A stretch of 33,231 bases of DNA from Pseudomonadota bacterium (GTDB lineage Bacteria; Pseudomonadota; Gammaproteobacteria; Burkholderiales; Gallionellaceae), in the NCBI GenBank assembly GCA_021783995.1, contig JAJXTH010000023.1:1-33231 (forward strand), written 5' to 3'. Within the stretch, counting starts at the first letter, position 1. Each line of letters starts with the position of its first letter. Made by a program: the position numbers and the translations under genes. The notes under the pieces are model-generated. The model saw nothing but the letters and a program-made list of their open reading frames with translations, ran no database searches and had not been told where the DNA came from. Shown piece after piece: positions 17,336-26,860 of the stretch.

Positions 17336-17832
17336 AAAAATGCCTAGCCATCCTTCTTCTGTTCCTGAGCGCATGCTCGAGCGCGCCACATGTAGTGCCT
17401 TCGCCTGTCGCCCCACTCACAAACACCGAAGAAGAGATGAACAATCTGGCGATCTACGCGATGAGCCTCTATGACACCCCTTACCGATCGGGAGGCACAA
17501 CCAGCACCAGCGGCTTCGATTGCAGCGGCTTCGTGCAATATGTGTTCAGAAATTCGTTGAGCCTTTCGCTCCCCCGCACGAGCGCGGAGATGGGCCGGGT
17601 AGGCATGCCCATTGCGGAAGACAGTCTCAAACCCGGGGATCTGGTGTTTTTCAACACCCTGCACAGCCCCTATTCGCATGTCGGCATCTATGTGGGAGAA
17701 TATCGATTCGTGCATGCGCCAAGCAAGGGGCGTGCGATCATGCTGAGCAACCTGCACGAGAAATACTGGCAGAAGCGATACGAGGGTGCCAGGCGCATCG
17801 ATCCGGAAAGGCTGACCAGCAATCAGCGGTGA
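17332..17832 (+). CDS. NlpC/P60 (C40) peptidoglycan hydrolase lipoprotein
   Basis: A 166-residue lipoprotein endopeptidase of the NlpC/P60 family, expected to cut peptide crosslinks in the cell wall. The signal peptide ends with a lipobox LSAC (Cys19 region), so it is lipid-anchored. The papain-like catalytic set is visible: Cys64 in FDCSGFVQYVF, His116 in YSHVGIYVG and His128 in FVHAP. The ATG at 17332 overlaps the msrA stop. The 3' end overlaps the convergent mltB by 10 bp, placing two wall-degrading enzymes tail to tail. Confidence 0.93.
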   Translation: MKKCLAILLLFLSACSSAPHVVPSPVAPLTNTEEEMNNLAIYAMSLYDTPYRSGGTTSTSGFDCSGFVQYVFRNSLSLSLPRTSAEMGRVGMPIAEDSLKPGDLVFFNTLHSPYSHVGIYVGEYRFVHAPSKGRAIMLSNLHEKYWQKRYEGARRIDPERLTSNQR

Positions 17833-18776
17833 TGCTGAGCCTTAAGCGCCTGGGCCAGCTGATACACAGACATCGCATAATAGCTGCTGTTGTTGTAACG
17901 CATGATCACGTCGAAATTGTTGAACGCGAACCAGTACTCCTTGCCGTCCGCGACCGTGTAGTCCAGAAGGCGCGCGTTCAAATTTGCATCCAGCCTCGCA
18001 GCAGGCACCACCCCCATCTCGCTCCATTCCGCGATGCTGCGCGGCATAGACATCTGATCCTGGCTTGGCGGTTCGGCTACCCTCGCGCGCGTCGCGATTC
18101 TCCCTCCCCTGTCCCAGCCGTAATTCATCAGGTAATTTCCCACGCTGCCTATCGCATCAGGAACCTCGCCCGTCAGATCCTTCTTGTGGTTTCCGTTGAA
18201 ATCAACCGCATATTTCCTGTAGCTGCTCGGCATGAATTGCGGCATGCCCATCGCGCCTGCGTAGGAACCTTTCACATCCAGGAGATTGAACTGCTGCTCG
18301 CGCGCCAGAAGCAGATAGTTTTCCAGCTCGTCGCGAAAAAAATCTGCGCGTCTTGGGTAGTCGAATGCGAGTGTGGTCAGCGCATCTATCGTGCGAAAGC
18401 TGCCCATCTGCCGTCCATACAACGTCTCAACGCCGATCAGAGCAACGATGATCTCCTCTGGAACGCCGTATTTTCTTTGCGCCCTCGCAAGCGTCTTGCG
18501 GTATTTTTTCCAGAACAAAAGCCCCTGACCTATGCGCTGGTCATTGACGAAGGCTGCGCGGTATTCAGGCCATGGTTTGGCCGTTGCCGGACGCGAGATC
18601 GCCTCGATGATCTGCGGCTTGTAAGTTGCCCTGTCGAAAAGCGTGACCAACTCCTCGCGCTTAAACTGGTGCTTGTCGACCATCTCGTCGATGAATTCGG
18701 GAATGCCTGGCAGGGTCGCCGCAGAAGCCGGCATTGCGGCGGCAAGAATGATAAAAAAACTGCACAATCGTTTCAT
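17823..18776 (-). CDS. mltB: Lytic murein transglycosylase B
   Basis: A 317-residue periplasmic lytic transglycosylase that cleaves glycan strands to 1,6-anhydro ends. A Sec signal peptide (MKRLCSFFIILAAAMPASA) lacks a lipobox, so it is a soluble form. Catalytic Glu117 lies in ALIGVETLYGR. Further family marks are FDYPRRADFFRDEL, GSYAGAMGMPQFMPSSYRKYAVDFNGN and AIGSVGNYL, then the C-terminal NNFDVIMRYNNSSYYAMSVYQLAQAL. No Shine-Dalgarno is visible and a TAGAAT element ends only about 6 nt before the ATG. Divergent from trxB. Confidence 0.95.
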   Translation of the reverse strand: MKRLCSFFIILAAAMPASAATLPGIPEFIDEMVDKHQFKREELVTLFDRATYKPQIIEAISRPATAKPWPEYRAAFVNDQRIGQGLLFWKKYRKTLARAQRKYGVPEEIIVALIGVETLYGRQMGSFRTIDALTTLAFDYPRRADFFRDELENYLLLAREQQFNLLDVKGSYAGAMGMPQFMPSSYRKYAVDFNGNHKKDLTGEVPDAIGSVGNYLMNYGWDRGGRIATRARVAEPPSQDQMSMPRSIAEWSEMGVVPAARLDANLNARLLDYTVADGKEYWFAFNNFDVIMRYNNSSYYAMSVYQLAQALKAQHHR

Positions 18777-18789
18777 GTCGAGATTCTAA

Positions 18790-19812
<1,023 letters not shown>

Positions 19813-19815
19813 TGC

Positions 19816-20313
19816 ATGGGCGAGGATGATGCAGCGCTGTTCAGGGAGGCGATAGGCGACACCACGCCCCTGGCTGATCAGAACCGCATTCCATCGCCCG
19901 GACCCACGGTACATGCCAGAGTCAGACGGCCTGTACCGGAAGTTCGGGTCGCGGACACACTGTCCGACCACGGTGATGCGCCAGAGGAGTTCAGGCGAAA
20001 TGGCGTATCCCGGATTGCACTGCGCAAGCTAAAGAACAGCGCGATCCGGGACAGCCTGGATCTGCACGGCAACACGGTGGAATGCGCACGCCTGCAGCTG
20101 CTGCATTTTTTGAACGTAGCCGCGCAGCGCGGAGTTCTCTGCGTCAGGATCATACACGGCAAGGGAATCAACAGTAGAGGCAACGAGGCCGTGCTGCGCA
20201 CGCACACGAGGAACTGGCTGATCCAGCATCCCCAGGTGCTTGCATTCTGTCCTGCCACATCTTCCCAAGGAGGCAGCGGCGCAGTGCTGGTTCTGCTTAA
20301 GACTGGGATTTAG
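19816..20313 (+). CDS. Smr-domain protein
   Basis: A 165-residue stand-alone Smr (small MutS-related) protein, a family with nuclease activity in some members. The N-terminal DDAALFREAIGDTTPL and the SRIALRKLKNSAIRDSLDLHG stretch match the proteobacterial Smr form. The Smr domain has DLHGNTVECARLQLLHFL, VRIIHGKGINS and the terminal GGSGAVLVLLK. The start is fixed because an in-frame stop lies just upstream. It follows trxB after 3 nt and is likely translationally coupled. Its 3' end overlaps the convergent unknown gene by 17 bp. The cellular role is not settled. Confidence 0.9.
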   Translation: MGEDDAALFREAIGDTTPLADQNRIPSPGPTVHARVRRPVPEVRVADTLSDHGDAPEEFRRNGVSRIALRKLKNSAIRDSLDLHGNTVECARLQLLHFLNVAAQRGVLCVRIIHGKGINSRGNEAVLRTHTRNWLIQHPQVLAFCPATSSQGGSGAVLVLLKTGI

Positions 20314-20944
20314 ACTTGTTGCCCATCACATAGAGCAGATATTCGAAGAACAGGTCACACCATTCCAGGTCATTTTCCTTCAACGAGTGCATCATGCGTT
20401 CGACCTGAGTGATCGGCCACTTGGGGTTGTATGCGACCAGCATGCTTTCCGGATAGATCCTGAGCGCACCCTTCAGGCATTCCGACGCCAGTTTGATCCC
20501 GTTGAACATCAGCGCAAGGTCCTTGTCCGTTTCGGCTTCGGCCGTGAGGTTGCCATACATTTTGGGGAATTGTCTGGTGAAGTCGACGAACTTCGTCACA
20601 AGAAAAAAGAACTCACCCTTGTTGTCAGCTGTGACCTTGTCTCCCAGCATGAACGGCCCTGCAGACAGCTCAAGCCAGAAATAACCAAGCTTGGGATTTT
20701 TGTGTTTGTACACCCCGATATGGCCCTTGCGTTCGTGGGCCTGTCTTACCGCATCGTCGATCAGGAGCTTGTCGGAAGGCCTGGTTGCAATGTCCCGACC
20801 TTCCAGGGTTTCAGGTTTGACCAGAAAAAAATCCGGCATCTCCTCGAAGAGCCTCCCTGTATGTACATGCCTGCGGTAATAGGTATTGAAAACTTCCAGC
20901 GCCAGTTCGGCGTTCCTGTTGACATCGAAGTATTCAGGCTGCAT
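20297..20944 (-). CDS. Unrecognised 215-residue cytosolic protein
   Basis: I do not recognise this protein. It has no signal peptide or membrane segment and is rich in aromatic and charged residues. Notable blocks are NTYYRRHVHTGRLFEEMPDFFLV near the start, GHIGVYKHKNPKLGYFWLELSAGPFMLG in the middle, and LEWCDLFFEYLLYVMGNKSKSQS at the end. Codon use and third-position GC look like the surrounding genes, so it is a real coding gene of the host. It lies 97 bp downstream of smc on the same strand, where relatives often carry zipA and ligA; it resembles neither. A separate promoter upstream is possible but not clear. Confidence 0.8.
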   Translation of the reverse strand: MQPEYFDVNRNAELALEVFNTYYRRHVHTGRLFEEMPDFFLVKPETLEGRDIATRPSDKLLIDDAVRQAHERKGHIGVYKHKNPKLGYFWLELSAGPFMLGDKVTADNKGEFFFLVTKFVDFTRQFPKMYGNLTAEAETDKDLALMFNGIKLASECLKGALRIYPESMLVAYNPKWPITQVERMMHSLKENDLEWCDLFFEYLLYVMGNKSKSQS

Positions 20945-21041
20945 CTTTACTTCCCGAATGCTGCATAGTGTATCCCCCCGGATTTCATGCTTGTTTCAAT
21001 TTAGTGTCATGATAACTCCAAATTCCATAAAATGCGCCGGT

Positions 21042-24000
21042 TCAAACCAAATTTTCCCGGCCATTCGGCAAGTCAACGCCATCCCTCATCCTGAGCGCCG
21101 CCTCGACATCCACCGTAACCACCTTTGAAACACCCTTTTCCTGCATGGTCACACCGATCAGCTGGTGGGCCATCTCCATCGCGATCTTGTTGTGGCTGAT
21201 GAAAACGAACTGGGTCTGCTGCGCCATTCTGGCAACCAGCGAACAAAGTCTTTCGGTATTCGCGTCGTCCAGTGGAGCATCCACCTCGTCGAGCAAACAG
21301 AAAGGCGCTGGGTTCAACCTGAACATCGAGAAGATCAGCGCGATCGCAGTCAACGCCTTCTCACCTCCCGAAAGCAGATGTATCGAGCTGTTCTTCTTGC
21401 CCGGCGGCTGAGCCATCACATGCACCCCGCCATCGAGTATGTCCTCTCCGCTCATGACCAGCCTTGCCTCGCCCCCCGCGAACAAAATTGGAAAAATCTC
21501 CGACAGCTGAAGATTGACCTGATTGAAGGTCTCCATCAGCAGTTCTCTCGATTCCCGGTCTATGCGGCGTATCGCTTCTTCCAGCGTGACGATGGCCTCC
21601 TGCAGATCGCGGCTTTGTGCATCGAGGTAATGCCTGCGCTCGGATGCGGTCTGCAACTCCTCGAGCGCTGCAAGATTTACCGCACCCAAAGCCTCTATCT
21701 CTGCAGCCAGCCTGTTGATCCTGCCTTGCAATGCAGCCGGCTTCACATCGGCCAACAAGGTGATGAGGCCGGATTCGTCCACTCCCTGGAGCTGCGCTTC
21801 CCATTGCTCGAAATAGAGCCTTGCCTCCTGCTCCTTCAATACAAGATCGTTCAGTTTATCGCGCAGACCTGCAAGGCCGTGCTCGAAGGACATGCGATCC
21901 TGCTCCAATTTCTGCAAATCATTCGCAGCCGCATCCAGTCTGTTGCGCGCATCGCTTAGCGCCTGCTCTCTTGCATGGCGCTCATCGAGCGCCTCCTGCA
22001 AAGACTGCCCGGACAGTTCGTCCTTGCTTTCGGAAAGCTCGGCTCTCAACGCCTCGACGCCCTTCTCGGCAAGTGACAGGGAATCCGCGATGCGCTTTAT
22101 CGTCGCGTTGAGATCCGCAATCTTGTCATCGCAGGTCCTGGAAAAAAACCGCGCTTCATGCAATGCATGCTGCGCCTTCTCCGCATTCGCTCTCATCTCG
22201 CGCAGCGCTGACTCTTCGGAATGGGTAAGACGCCTGGCCTCTTCGAGCCTGGCTGCAGAAATGTCCATCTCTTCGGTCGAGGCATCCATCTGGATCAGGA
22301 TTTGCTGCTGATGCTCGCGCTCGCCTTGCGCCTGCATCTCCAGCTCCCGGATATCCGCATCGATCTGATTCCTGCGTGCAAGATTATGCTCGTTCGCCTG
22401 CGTGAGCTTCTGCAGTTGCAGCTGCAGGGCATGCTGTTTCTGCCTGCCTTCATTCACTTCCCTGCGCAAAGGCGAGATCTTCATCTCCACATCGCGATGG
22501 TTCTGTTCCGACTCAAGAAGCCCTTCCTTCGCCTCAGTCACCCTCAATCTGTGAGACTTCATTTCGGCTTCGAGCTGTTCTATCTCCCTTTGTCTTGCGA
22601 GCACGCCGCTTAACTGGCTATCGGGCGCATGAAACAGAATCCCGTGCCCGAAGACCATGTGGCCTTCGGGAGTGACGATGCAATCCCCGTCCGAGAGTTC
22701 ATCCCTCATCTCGATCGCAAGCGCCAGATCATCTGCGACATGAATGGATGAAAGCCATTCGCGCAGTGCAGGGTATACCGCATCGTCGAGGCAATGCACG
22801 AGCTCCAGAAGTCCACTGCTTGCGGCGTGAACACCCGATTTCGGCTCATAAATGGCAAGCCTTGCGGGCGGCACCTCCGTCCACGACTCTGCATGCCGCG
22901 GCAGCGCATTGAGCCTTTCGCGGAGCACGGCTTCCAGGGCCACTTCCCAGCCTTCCTTGATGCGTATGGATTGCCACAGACGAGAAAGTCCTTCCAGCCC
23001 GCGAGCCTTAAGCCAGCCTTGCAAATCCTTGTCCTGCCCATGCTGCAGTTGCTGAAGCGCATGCAAGCGCGCCTCGATTCTTGCACCCTGTTTCTCCTCC
23101 TGCTGCAACGCGCCGCGCAATCCATTCACTGCCTCAGCAAGCTTAGGCAGTTCTTCCTGAAGGCTTGACAATCGCGCCTCGCGCTCTGCATGCTCCAATT
23201 CGGTCAGCGCCATTTCCTCCCTGGTCTGCTGCAGGATTTCATCGTCCGTTTGCTGCAGGGCGCTTCTCTCCTCCAGAAGGCGGCTCTTGCGAGCCTCGAT
23301 CTGAACGATGTTGCGGCTGGCATTCGCATGCTGTGTCTTTGCAAGCTGAAGCTGCTGCTGCAGCTTGAGACTCTCCTGCTGCAGGCCGTTGTATTTTGCC
23401 TGAACTGCGCGGAAAGCCTCTTCAGCCTGATGCAGATCCACGCTTTGTGCATTCTGTTCGACGATGGCAAGCTTGATCCCTGCCTCTTCCTGCTGTTTCT
23501 GCCAGTGCTCAAGAAGGCTAGCAGCCTGATTCTGCTGATGTTTCTGCTGCGCGATCTGCTGCGTTGTCGATTCGATCTGCTGCATGAGCCGCTGCTTTTG
23601 CTGGGCCGCATGCTTGATCTCCTGCTCCAGCCCCGCGATCCTCGCATTCACCCCATAGAGATCACCCTGCCTTGCATGCAGATCGTCGGACAGCTGAAAG
23701 TGGCTGGCCCGCAAAGTTTCGATCCGGCTCTCTACTTCTCTCAATGCGGCGCTTCGTGCTTCCTGGTTTGTGCGCATCTGTTCGATACTCGCAGCATGCC
23801 TTATCTTGAGCGATTGTGCCTCCCGCTTCTTGAAAAGCCAGAAAAGCTGCTGTGCGGTTTCACGCTCTGCATGAAGCGCGCGATATCTCTGTGCGACTTC
23901 GGCCTGGGATCCCAAACGTTCGAGCTGGGAATCGAGTTCCTGCAGGATGTCGGCGACCCGCTGCAGGTTCTCGCGCGTGTCGGACAGGCGCTGCGCCGTG

Positions 24001-24536
24001 TCCTTGCGGCGGTCACGATACTTCGAAACACCCGCCGCCTCTTCCAAAAATACGCGCAGCTCTTCGGGCTTTGCCTCGATGATACGTGAGATCATGCCCT
24101 GTTCGACGATCGCATAGGCGCGTGCGCCAAGGCCTGTGCCCAGAAAAATGTCCGTGACATCGCGGCGCCTGACCTTCTGATTATTGATGAAATAGGTGGA
24201 TTCGCCGTTGCGCTGCAACACGCGGCCTATGGAGATTTCGGCATAGCTCGACCACTGGCCCGCCGCCTTGCCCAGGGAATTGTCGAAAACCAGCTCTACG
24301 CTCGCACGCGCAACGGGTTTACGCTTGTCAGAACCGTTGAAGATCACGTCCTGCATGCTCTCGCCGCGCAAAGCCTGGGCGCGCGATTCGCCAAGCACCC
24401 AGCGAAGTGCATCGATGACATTGGACTTGCCGCACCCGTTGGGACCCACAACGCCCACGATCTGTCCCGGCAGATGAATGTGGGTGGGATCTACGAAAGA
24501 CTTGAATCCGGCTAGCTTGATTTGGGAAAGACGCAA
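21042..24536 (-). CDS. smc: Chromosome condensin subunit SMC
   Basis: The 1164-residue SMC ATPase that, with ScpA and ScpB, extrudes and aligns chromosomal DNA. The N-terminal head has [17 protein letters not shown] and Walker [10 protein letters not shown] at 31-39. Long Gln/Glu-rich coiled coils (about 170-500 and 650-1000) flank a hinge at about 500-640. The C-terminal head has the signature [16 protein letters not shown] and Walker [14 protein letters not shown]. The start is taken as TTG at 24536, since the family begins M-R-L and no ATG or GTG is in the right frame; the upstream extension resembles nothing and would overlap queF. Divergent from queF. Confidence 0.95.
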   Translation of the reverse strand: MRLSQIKLAGFKSFVDPTHIHLPGQIVGVVGPNGCGKSNVIDALRWVLGESRAQALRGESMQDVIFNGSDKRKPVARASVELVFDNSLGKAAGQWSSYAEISIGRVLQRNGESTYFINNQKVRRRDVTDIFLGTGLGARAYAIVEQGMISRIIEAKPEELRVFLEEAAGVSKYRDRRKDTAQRLSDTRENLQRVADILQELDSQLERLGSQAEVAQRYRALHAERETAQQLFWLFKKREAQSLKIRHAASIEQMRTNQEARSAALREVESRIETLRASHFQLSDDLHARQGDLYGVNARIAGLEQEIKHAAQQKQRLMQQIESTTQQIAQQKHQQNQAASLLEHWQKQQEEAGIKLAIVEQNAQSVDLHQAEEAFRAVQAKYNGLQQESLKLQQQLQLAKTQHANASRNIVQIEARKSRLLEERSALQQTDDEILQQTREEMALTELEHAEREARLSSLQEELPKLAEAVNGLRGALQQEEKQGARIEARLHALQQLQHGQDKDLQGWLKARGLEGLSRLWQSIRIKEGWEVALEAVLRERLNALPRHAESWTEVPPARLAIYEPKSGVHAASSGLLELVHCLDDAVYPALREWLSSIHVADDLALAIEMRDELSDGDCIVTPEGHMVFGHGILFHAPDSQLSGVLARQREIEQLEAEMKSHRLRVTEAKEGLLESEQNHRDVEMKISPLRREVNEGRQKQHALQLQLQKLTQANEHNLARRNQIDADIRELEMQAQGEREHQQQILIQMDASTEEMDISAARLEEARRLTHSEESALREMRANAEKAQHALHEARFFSRTCDDKIADLNATIKRIADSLSLAEKGVEALRAELSESKDELSGQSLQEALDERHAREQALSDARNRLDAAANDLQKLEQDRMSFEHGLAGLRDKLNDLVLKEQEARLYFEQWEAQLQGVDESGLITLLADVKPAALQGRINRLAAEIEALGAVNLAALEELQTASERRHYLDAQSRDLQEAIVTLEEAIRRIDRESRELLMETFNQVNLQLSEIFPILFAGGEARLVMSGEDILDGGVHVMAQPPGKKNSSIHLLSGGEKALTAIALIFSMFRLNPAPFCLLDEVDAPLDDANTERLCSLVARMAQQTQFVFISHNKIAMEMAHQLIGVTMQEKGVSKVVTVDVEAALRMRDGVDLPNGRENLV

Positions 24537-24553
24537 TTTGGCAGTCGCAGCGA

Positions 24554-24559
24554 TATAAT
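24554..24559 (+). promoter_or_regulatory. Putative -10 element for queF
   Basis: A perfect TATAAT lies in the 53-bp smc-queF divergent gap, 30 nt before the queF ATG. No matching -35 is found at normal spacing, so this is only a candidate. No preQ1 riboswitch fits in so short a leader. Confidence 0.4.
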
Positions 24560-24589
24560 GACCGCATTTTAACCCAAACCACCTGTGAA

Positions 24590-25009
24590 ATGACCACCCA
24601 AGCCAGCAAGAACCTGGAAACATTCCCCAACCCGAACCAGCAGCGCGATTACCACATACACATGGAAATCCCTGAATTCACCTGCCTTTGCCCGAAGACC
24701 GGTCAGCCTGATTTTGCGACCCTGGTTATCGATTACATCCCCGACGAGCTATGCGTCGAACTGAAGAGCCTGAAGCTCTATATTTGGTCGTTCCGCGACG
24801 AGGGACATTTTCACGAGGCCGTCACCAATCGCATACTGGATGACCTGGCTTCGGCCCTGAAACCCCGCTTCATGCGGCTTACTGCAAAATTCTATGTGCG
24901 CGGCGGCATCTTCACCAACGTAGTTGCCGAACACCGGGAGCCTGGCTGGCAGCCCGCGCCATACGTTGCGTTTTCCCAATTCGAAAGCCAGTCGAACACG
25001 AGGGGCTGA
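24590..25009 (+). CDS. queF: NADPH-dependent 7-cyano-7-deazaguanine reductase (short QueF)
   Basis: Reduces preQ0 to preQ1 in queuosine biosynthesis. The 139-residue product is the unimodular (YkvM-like) form. The thioimide-forming Cys is Cys34 in [13 protein letters not shown], and the catalytic Asp is Asp41. The QueF signature is [21 protein letters not shown], followed by [11 protein letters not shown] near the C-terminus. The ATG at 24590 is the only sensible start. Other queuosine genes are not in this window. Divergent from smc; an unknown small gene follows after 67 nt. Confidence 0.96.
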   Translation: MTTQASKNLETFPNPNQQRDYHIHMEIPEFTCLCPKTGQPDFATLVIDYIPDELCVELKSLKLYIWSFRDEGHFHEAVTNRILDDLASALKPRFMRLTAKFYVRGGIFTNVVAEHREPGWQPAPYVAFSQFESQSNTRG

Positions 25010-25042
25010 CGCTAAAGCTTTGGGGCTTAACGCCGATAAGAG

Positions 25043-25055
25043 TGATACGGTATCA
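25043..25055. promoter_or_regulatory. Perfect dyad upstream of the small gene at 25077
   Basis: TGATAC-G-GTATCA is a perfect 6-bp inverted repeat with a one-base centre, 21 nt before the next start codon. Size and place suit a repressor operator overlapping a promoter. No regulator gene is adjacent, so this is a suggestion only. Confidence 0.35.
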
Positions 25056-25076
25056 TCGTTAAATCGGAGGTGCAAA

Positions 25077-25289
25077 ATGACGACGCTGACCATGGATATG
25101 AGCAGTTACGAAATCGAATGCAAGGCACAGACTGCCTGCCGCGATGAAGACTCGAATCCGTCCACCCGCTCTCACTTAAAGGTTTCCATGCCTGCCGACC
25201 TGATCCTTGCAGATGCAGGAAATTTCATCCGAAAGATGCGCAATATCGACGCGGTTTTTCTCATGAACAAAATTGACCATGCAGAGTGA
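25077..25289 (+). CDS. Unrecognised 70-residue protein
   Basis: A small protein of unknown function. The ATG at 25077 has a strong Shine-Dalgarno (GGAGG, 6-nt spacing), which decides the start over the longer open frame. The sequence is polar at first (MTTLTMDMSSYEIECKAQ), then has a segment LKVSMPADLILADAGNFIRKMRNID that could form a strand and helix. It contains two Cys, at about 15 and 20, and no membrane segment. It overlaps the MazG-like gene by 11 bp, so the two are probably co-translated. The dyad at 25043 may control both. Confidence 0.65.
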   Translation: MTTLTMDMSSYEIECKAQTACRDEDSNPSTRSHLKVSMPADLILADAGNFIRKMRNIDAVFLMNKIDHAE

Positions 25290-25641
25290 CCAGAAGACCG
25301 AACTCCTGATGCTGCGGGACAGGCTGCGCGCGTTTGCAGACGAGCGCGATTGGAACCAGTTCCATACTCCCAAGAATCTGGCGATGGCGTTGATGGTCGA
25401 AGCTGCAGAACTGCTGGAGCATTTTCAATGGCTGACTCCGGATCAGTCATGCAGCCTGAGTGCAAAAAACATGGCCGAAGTCGAGGAGGAGTTGGCCGAT
25501 GTGCTGCTTTATCTGGTGCGCATTGCCGACAAGCTAGGCGTCGACCTGAATGAGGCCGCGCTGAGGAAAATAGAAAAGAATGCGCTGAAGTATCCGGCGA
25601 ACATCGTTCGTGGTAGCGCAAAAAAATACAACGAATATTGA
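25279..25641 (+). CDS. MazG-like nucleotide pyrophosphohydrolase
   Basis: A 120-residue all-alpha NTP pyrophosphatase of the MazG/DCTPP1 (RS21-C6) group, expected to hydrolyse non-canonical or excess dNTPs to monophosphates. The metal-binding ExxE pair is visible: ALMVEAAELLEHFQW and EVEEELADVLLYLVRIADKLGVDL. The C-terminal NALKYPANIVRGSAKKYNEY is typical of the DCTPP1-like form. The ATG at 25279 was chosen over the TTG two codons earlier. It overlaps the gene before by 11 bp and ends 20 nt before the cheZ ATG. Exact nucleotide preference is unknown. Confidence 0.88.
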   Translation: MQSDQKTELLMLRDRLRAFADERDWNQFHTPKNLAMALMVEAAELLEHFQWLTPDQSCSLSAKNMAEVEEELADVLLYLVRIADKLGVDLNEAALRKIEKNALKYPANIVRGSAKKYNEY

Positions 25642-25661
25642 ATTCATTGACGGAAAACGAC

Positions 25662-26273
25662 ATGAGCGATGCCCCGAGCAGGAAGCCAACTCCCCTCGCA
25701 GATGACAAGATCAAAAAGATCGGCCTTGCAACCGCAAGACTGCACAAGATGCTGAAGGAACTGGGCCACGCCCGAAGCCTCGAGAAGACCGCTTCAACGA
25801 TGCCCGATGCGCGCGATCGCCTTTCCTTCATAGACAAGTCCATGCACGATGCCTCCGAAAAAACCATCAGCGCGGTCGAGTCATCCCTGCCTTTAGTCAG
25901 CCAGAACAGGGCCATATGCAGCGAGTTGTCCATGCGCCTTGCAGATACCCAATTCAACGAACATCAGTCTCTCGTCATGGATGCCATCTCCAGACTTGGA
26001 GAGATCGCCATGGCAGAAGAGACATTGCGCCACAACCTGATGCAGATAATGGAAGCCCAGGAGTTCCGCGACGTGGCAGGTCAAATGGTCAACAAGATCG
26101 TGGGGGCAGCCGCAGAGATCGAGCACATTCTGCTCGACATACTGATGGAATATGCGCCGAACATCCAGGATTCCCTGATCAGCACCGCAGGACTGACGGC
26201 CGGGCCCGGGCATCATTCCAGCGTCAACGGCCAGGATGAAGTGGACGATCTGCTTTCCTCGCTTGGCCTTTGA
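25662..26273 (+). CDS. cheZ: Chemotaxis protein phosphatase CheZ
   Basis: Speeds dephosphorylation of CheY-P and so sets flagellar switching. The 203-residue, mostly helical protein has the catalytic block QEFRDVAGQMVNKI with Asp137 and Gln141, matching the E. coli Asp143/Gln147 pair. The C-terminal CheY-docking peptide is DEVDDLLSSLGL. The ATG at 25662 has GGA upstream and is preferred to a TTG at 25638 that overlaps the preceding stop. No cheY, cheA or flagellar gene is nearby in the window, so it is an orphan here. It may serve a CheY-like receiver elsewhere. Confidence 0.92.
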   Translation: MSDAPSRKPTPLADDKIKKIGLATARLHKMLKELGHARSLEKTASTMPDARDRLSFIDKSMHDASEKTISAVESSLPLVSQNRAICSELSMRLADTQFNEHQSLVMDAISRLGEIAMAEETLRHNLMQIMEAQEFRDVAGQMVNKIVGAAAEIEHILLDILMEYAPNIQDSLISTAGLTAGPGHHSSVNGQDEVDDLLSSLGL

Positions 26274-26292
26274 AACCAGAACGCCGGAATCA

Positions 26293-26553
26293 ATGAAACC
26301 TAATCCGAGACCAGAAGCAAAAAAACCCGAAGGATGGCTGGATACACGCATTCAGCTACTGATCAAGCACCGCGTGCAGGTAGTACAGATCATCCTGGCG
26401 CTGATCTTCTTCCTGCTCGCAGTAGGCAGCCTGCAGTATCTGCCGATGCTGGCCGTCTGGTTCCATGTCAGCGACATGGCGCTGGGCAAGGTGATGGTGT
26501 ACAGCCTGCCGGTGTGGGTAGCGCTGGCCTTCTTCCTGATCTGGCGCTCCTAG
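26293..26553 (+). CDS. Small two-helix membrane protein, unrecognised
   Basis: An 86-residue protein of unknown function, 19 nt after cheZ. The N-terminal third is basic and polar. Two hydrophobic segments follow, about 37-56 (VVQIILALIFFLLAVGSLQYL) and 66-84 (LGKVMVYSLPVWVALAFFLIW), suggesting a hairpin in the inner membrane. The ATG at 26293 is preceded by GGA. Its stop overlaps the stop of the convergent membrane-protein gene by 3 bp at a CTAG palindrome. Confidence 0.7.
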   Translation: MKPNPRPEAKKPEGWLDTRIQLLIKHRVQVVQIILALIFFLLAVGSLQYLPMLAVWFHVSDMALGKVMVYSLPVWVALAFFLIWRS

Positions 26554-26819
26554 GGGTTTGCCTGCCCGCCCGCATCCTTCAAAAGCTGAGTCACCCCGGT
26601 TGGCATCACCGCTTCGGGTGTCGCTGGCTTTTCCTGGGTCAAGTCCACGAAATACCCCACTCCCCAGGACAGCAGCGAAGCGATGACGAGCACCAGTATG
26701 CCGCGCGTCGGCCCCTTGGGTATACCCTGCTCATCCAGATAGCGATGGATATACCAGGCCGCGAAGAAGAACACGACCGTCGAAATAACCAGATTCCACA
26801 TGGAAGGCATCGTGAACAT
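26550..26819 (-). CDS. Small two-helix membrane protein, unrecognised
   Basis: An 89-residue protein of unknown function with two predicted membrane helices, about 7-23 (WNLVISTVVFFFAAWYI) and 41-57 (ILVLVIASLLSWGVGYF), joined by a polar loop HRYLDEQGIPKGPTRG. The Pro/Ala-rich tail (DLTQEKPATPEAVMPTG) is probably exposed. It faces the cheZ-linked membrane gene and lies 41 bp downstream of the reductase on the same strand, so it may be co-transcribed with that enzyme. No function is assigned. Confidence 0.72.
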   Translation of the reverse strand: MFTMPSMWNLVISTVVFFFAAWYIHRYLDEQGIPKGPTRGILVLVIASLLSWGVGYFVDLTQEKPATPEAVMPTGVTQLLKDAGGQANP

Positions 26820-26860
26820 GAGTTAAGCCCGCGCTGATCGATCAAGGATAAGCCGCTGCA

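Noticed and set aside
24537..24589. preQ1 riboswitch upstream of queF
   Set aside because: The leader after the likely -10 is under 30 nt and lacks the expected hairpin and A-rich tail.
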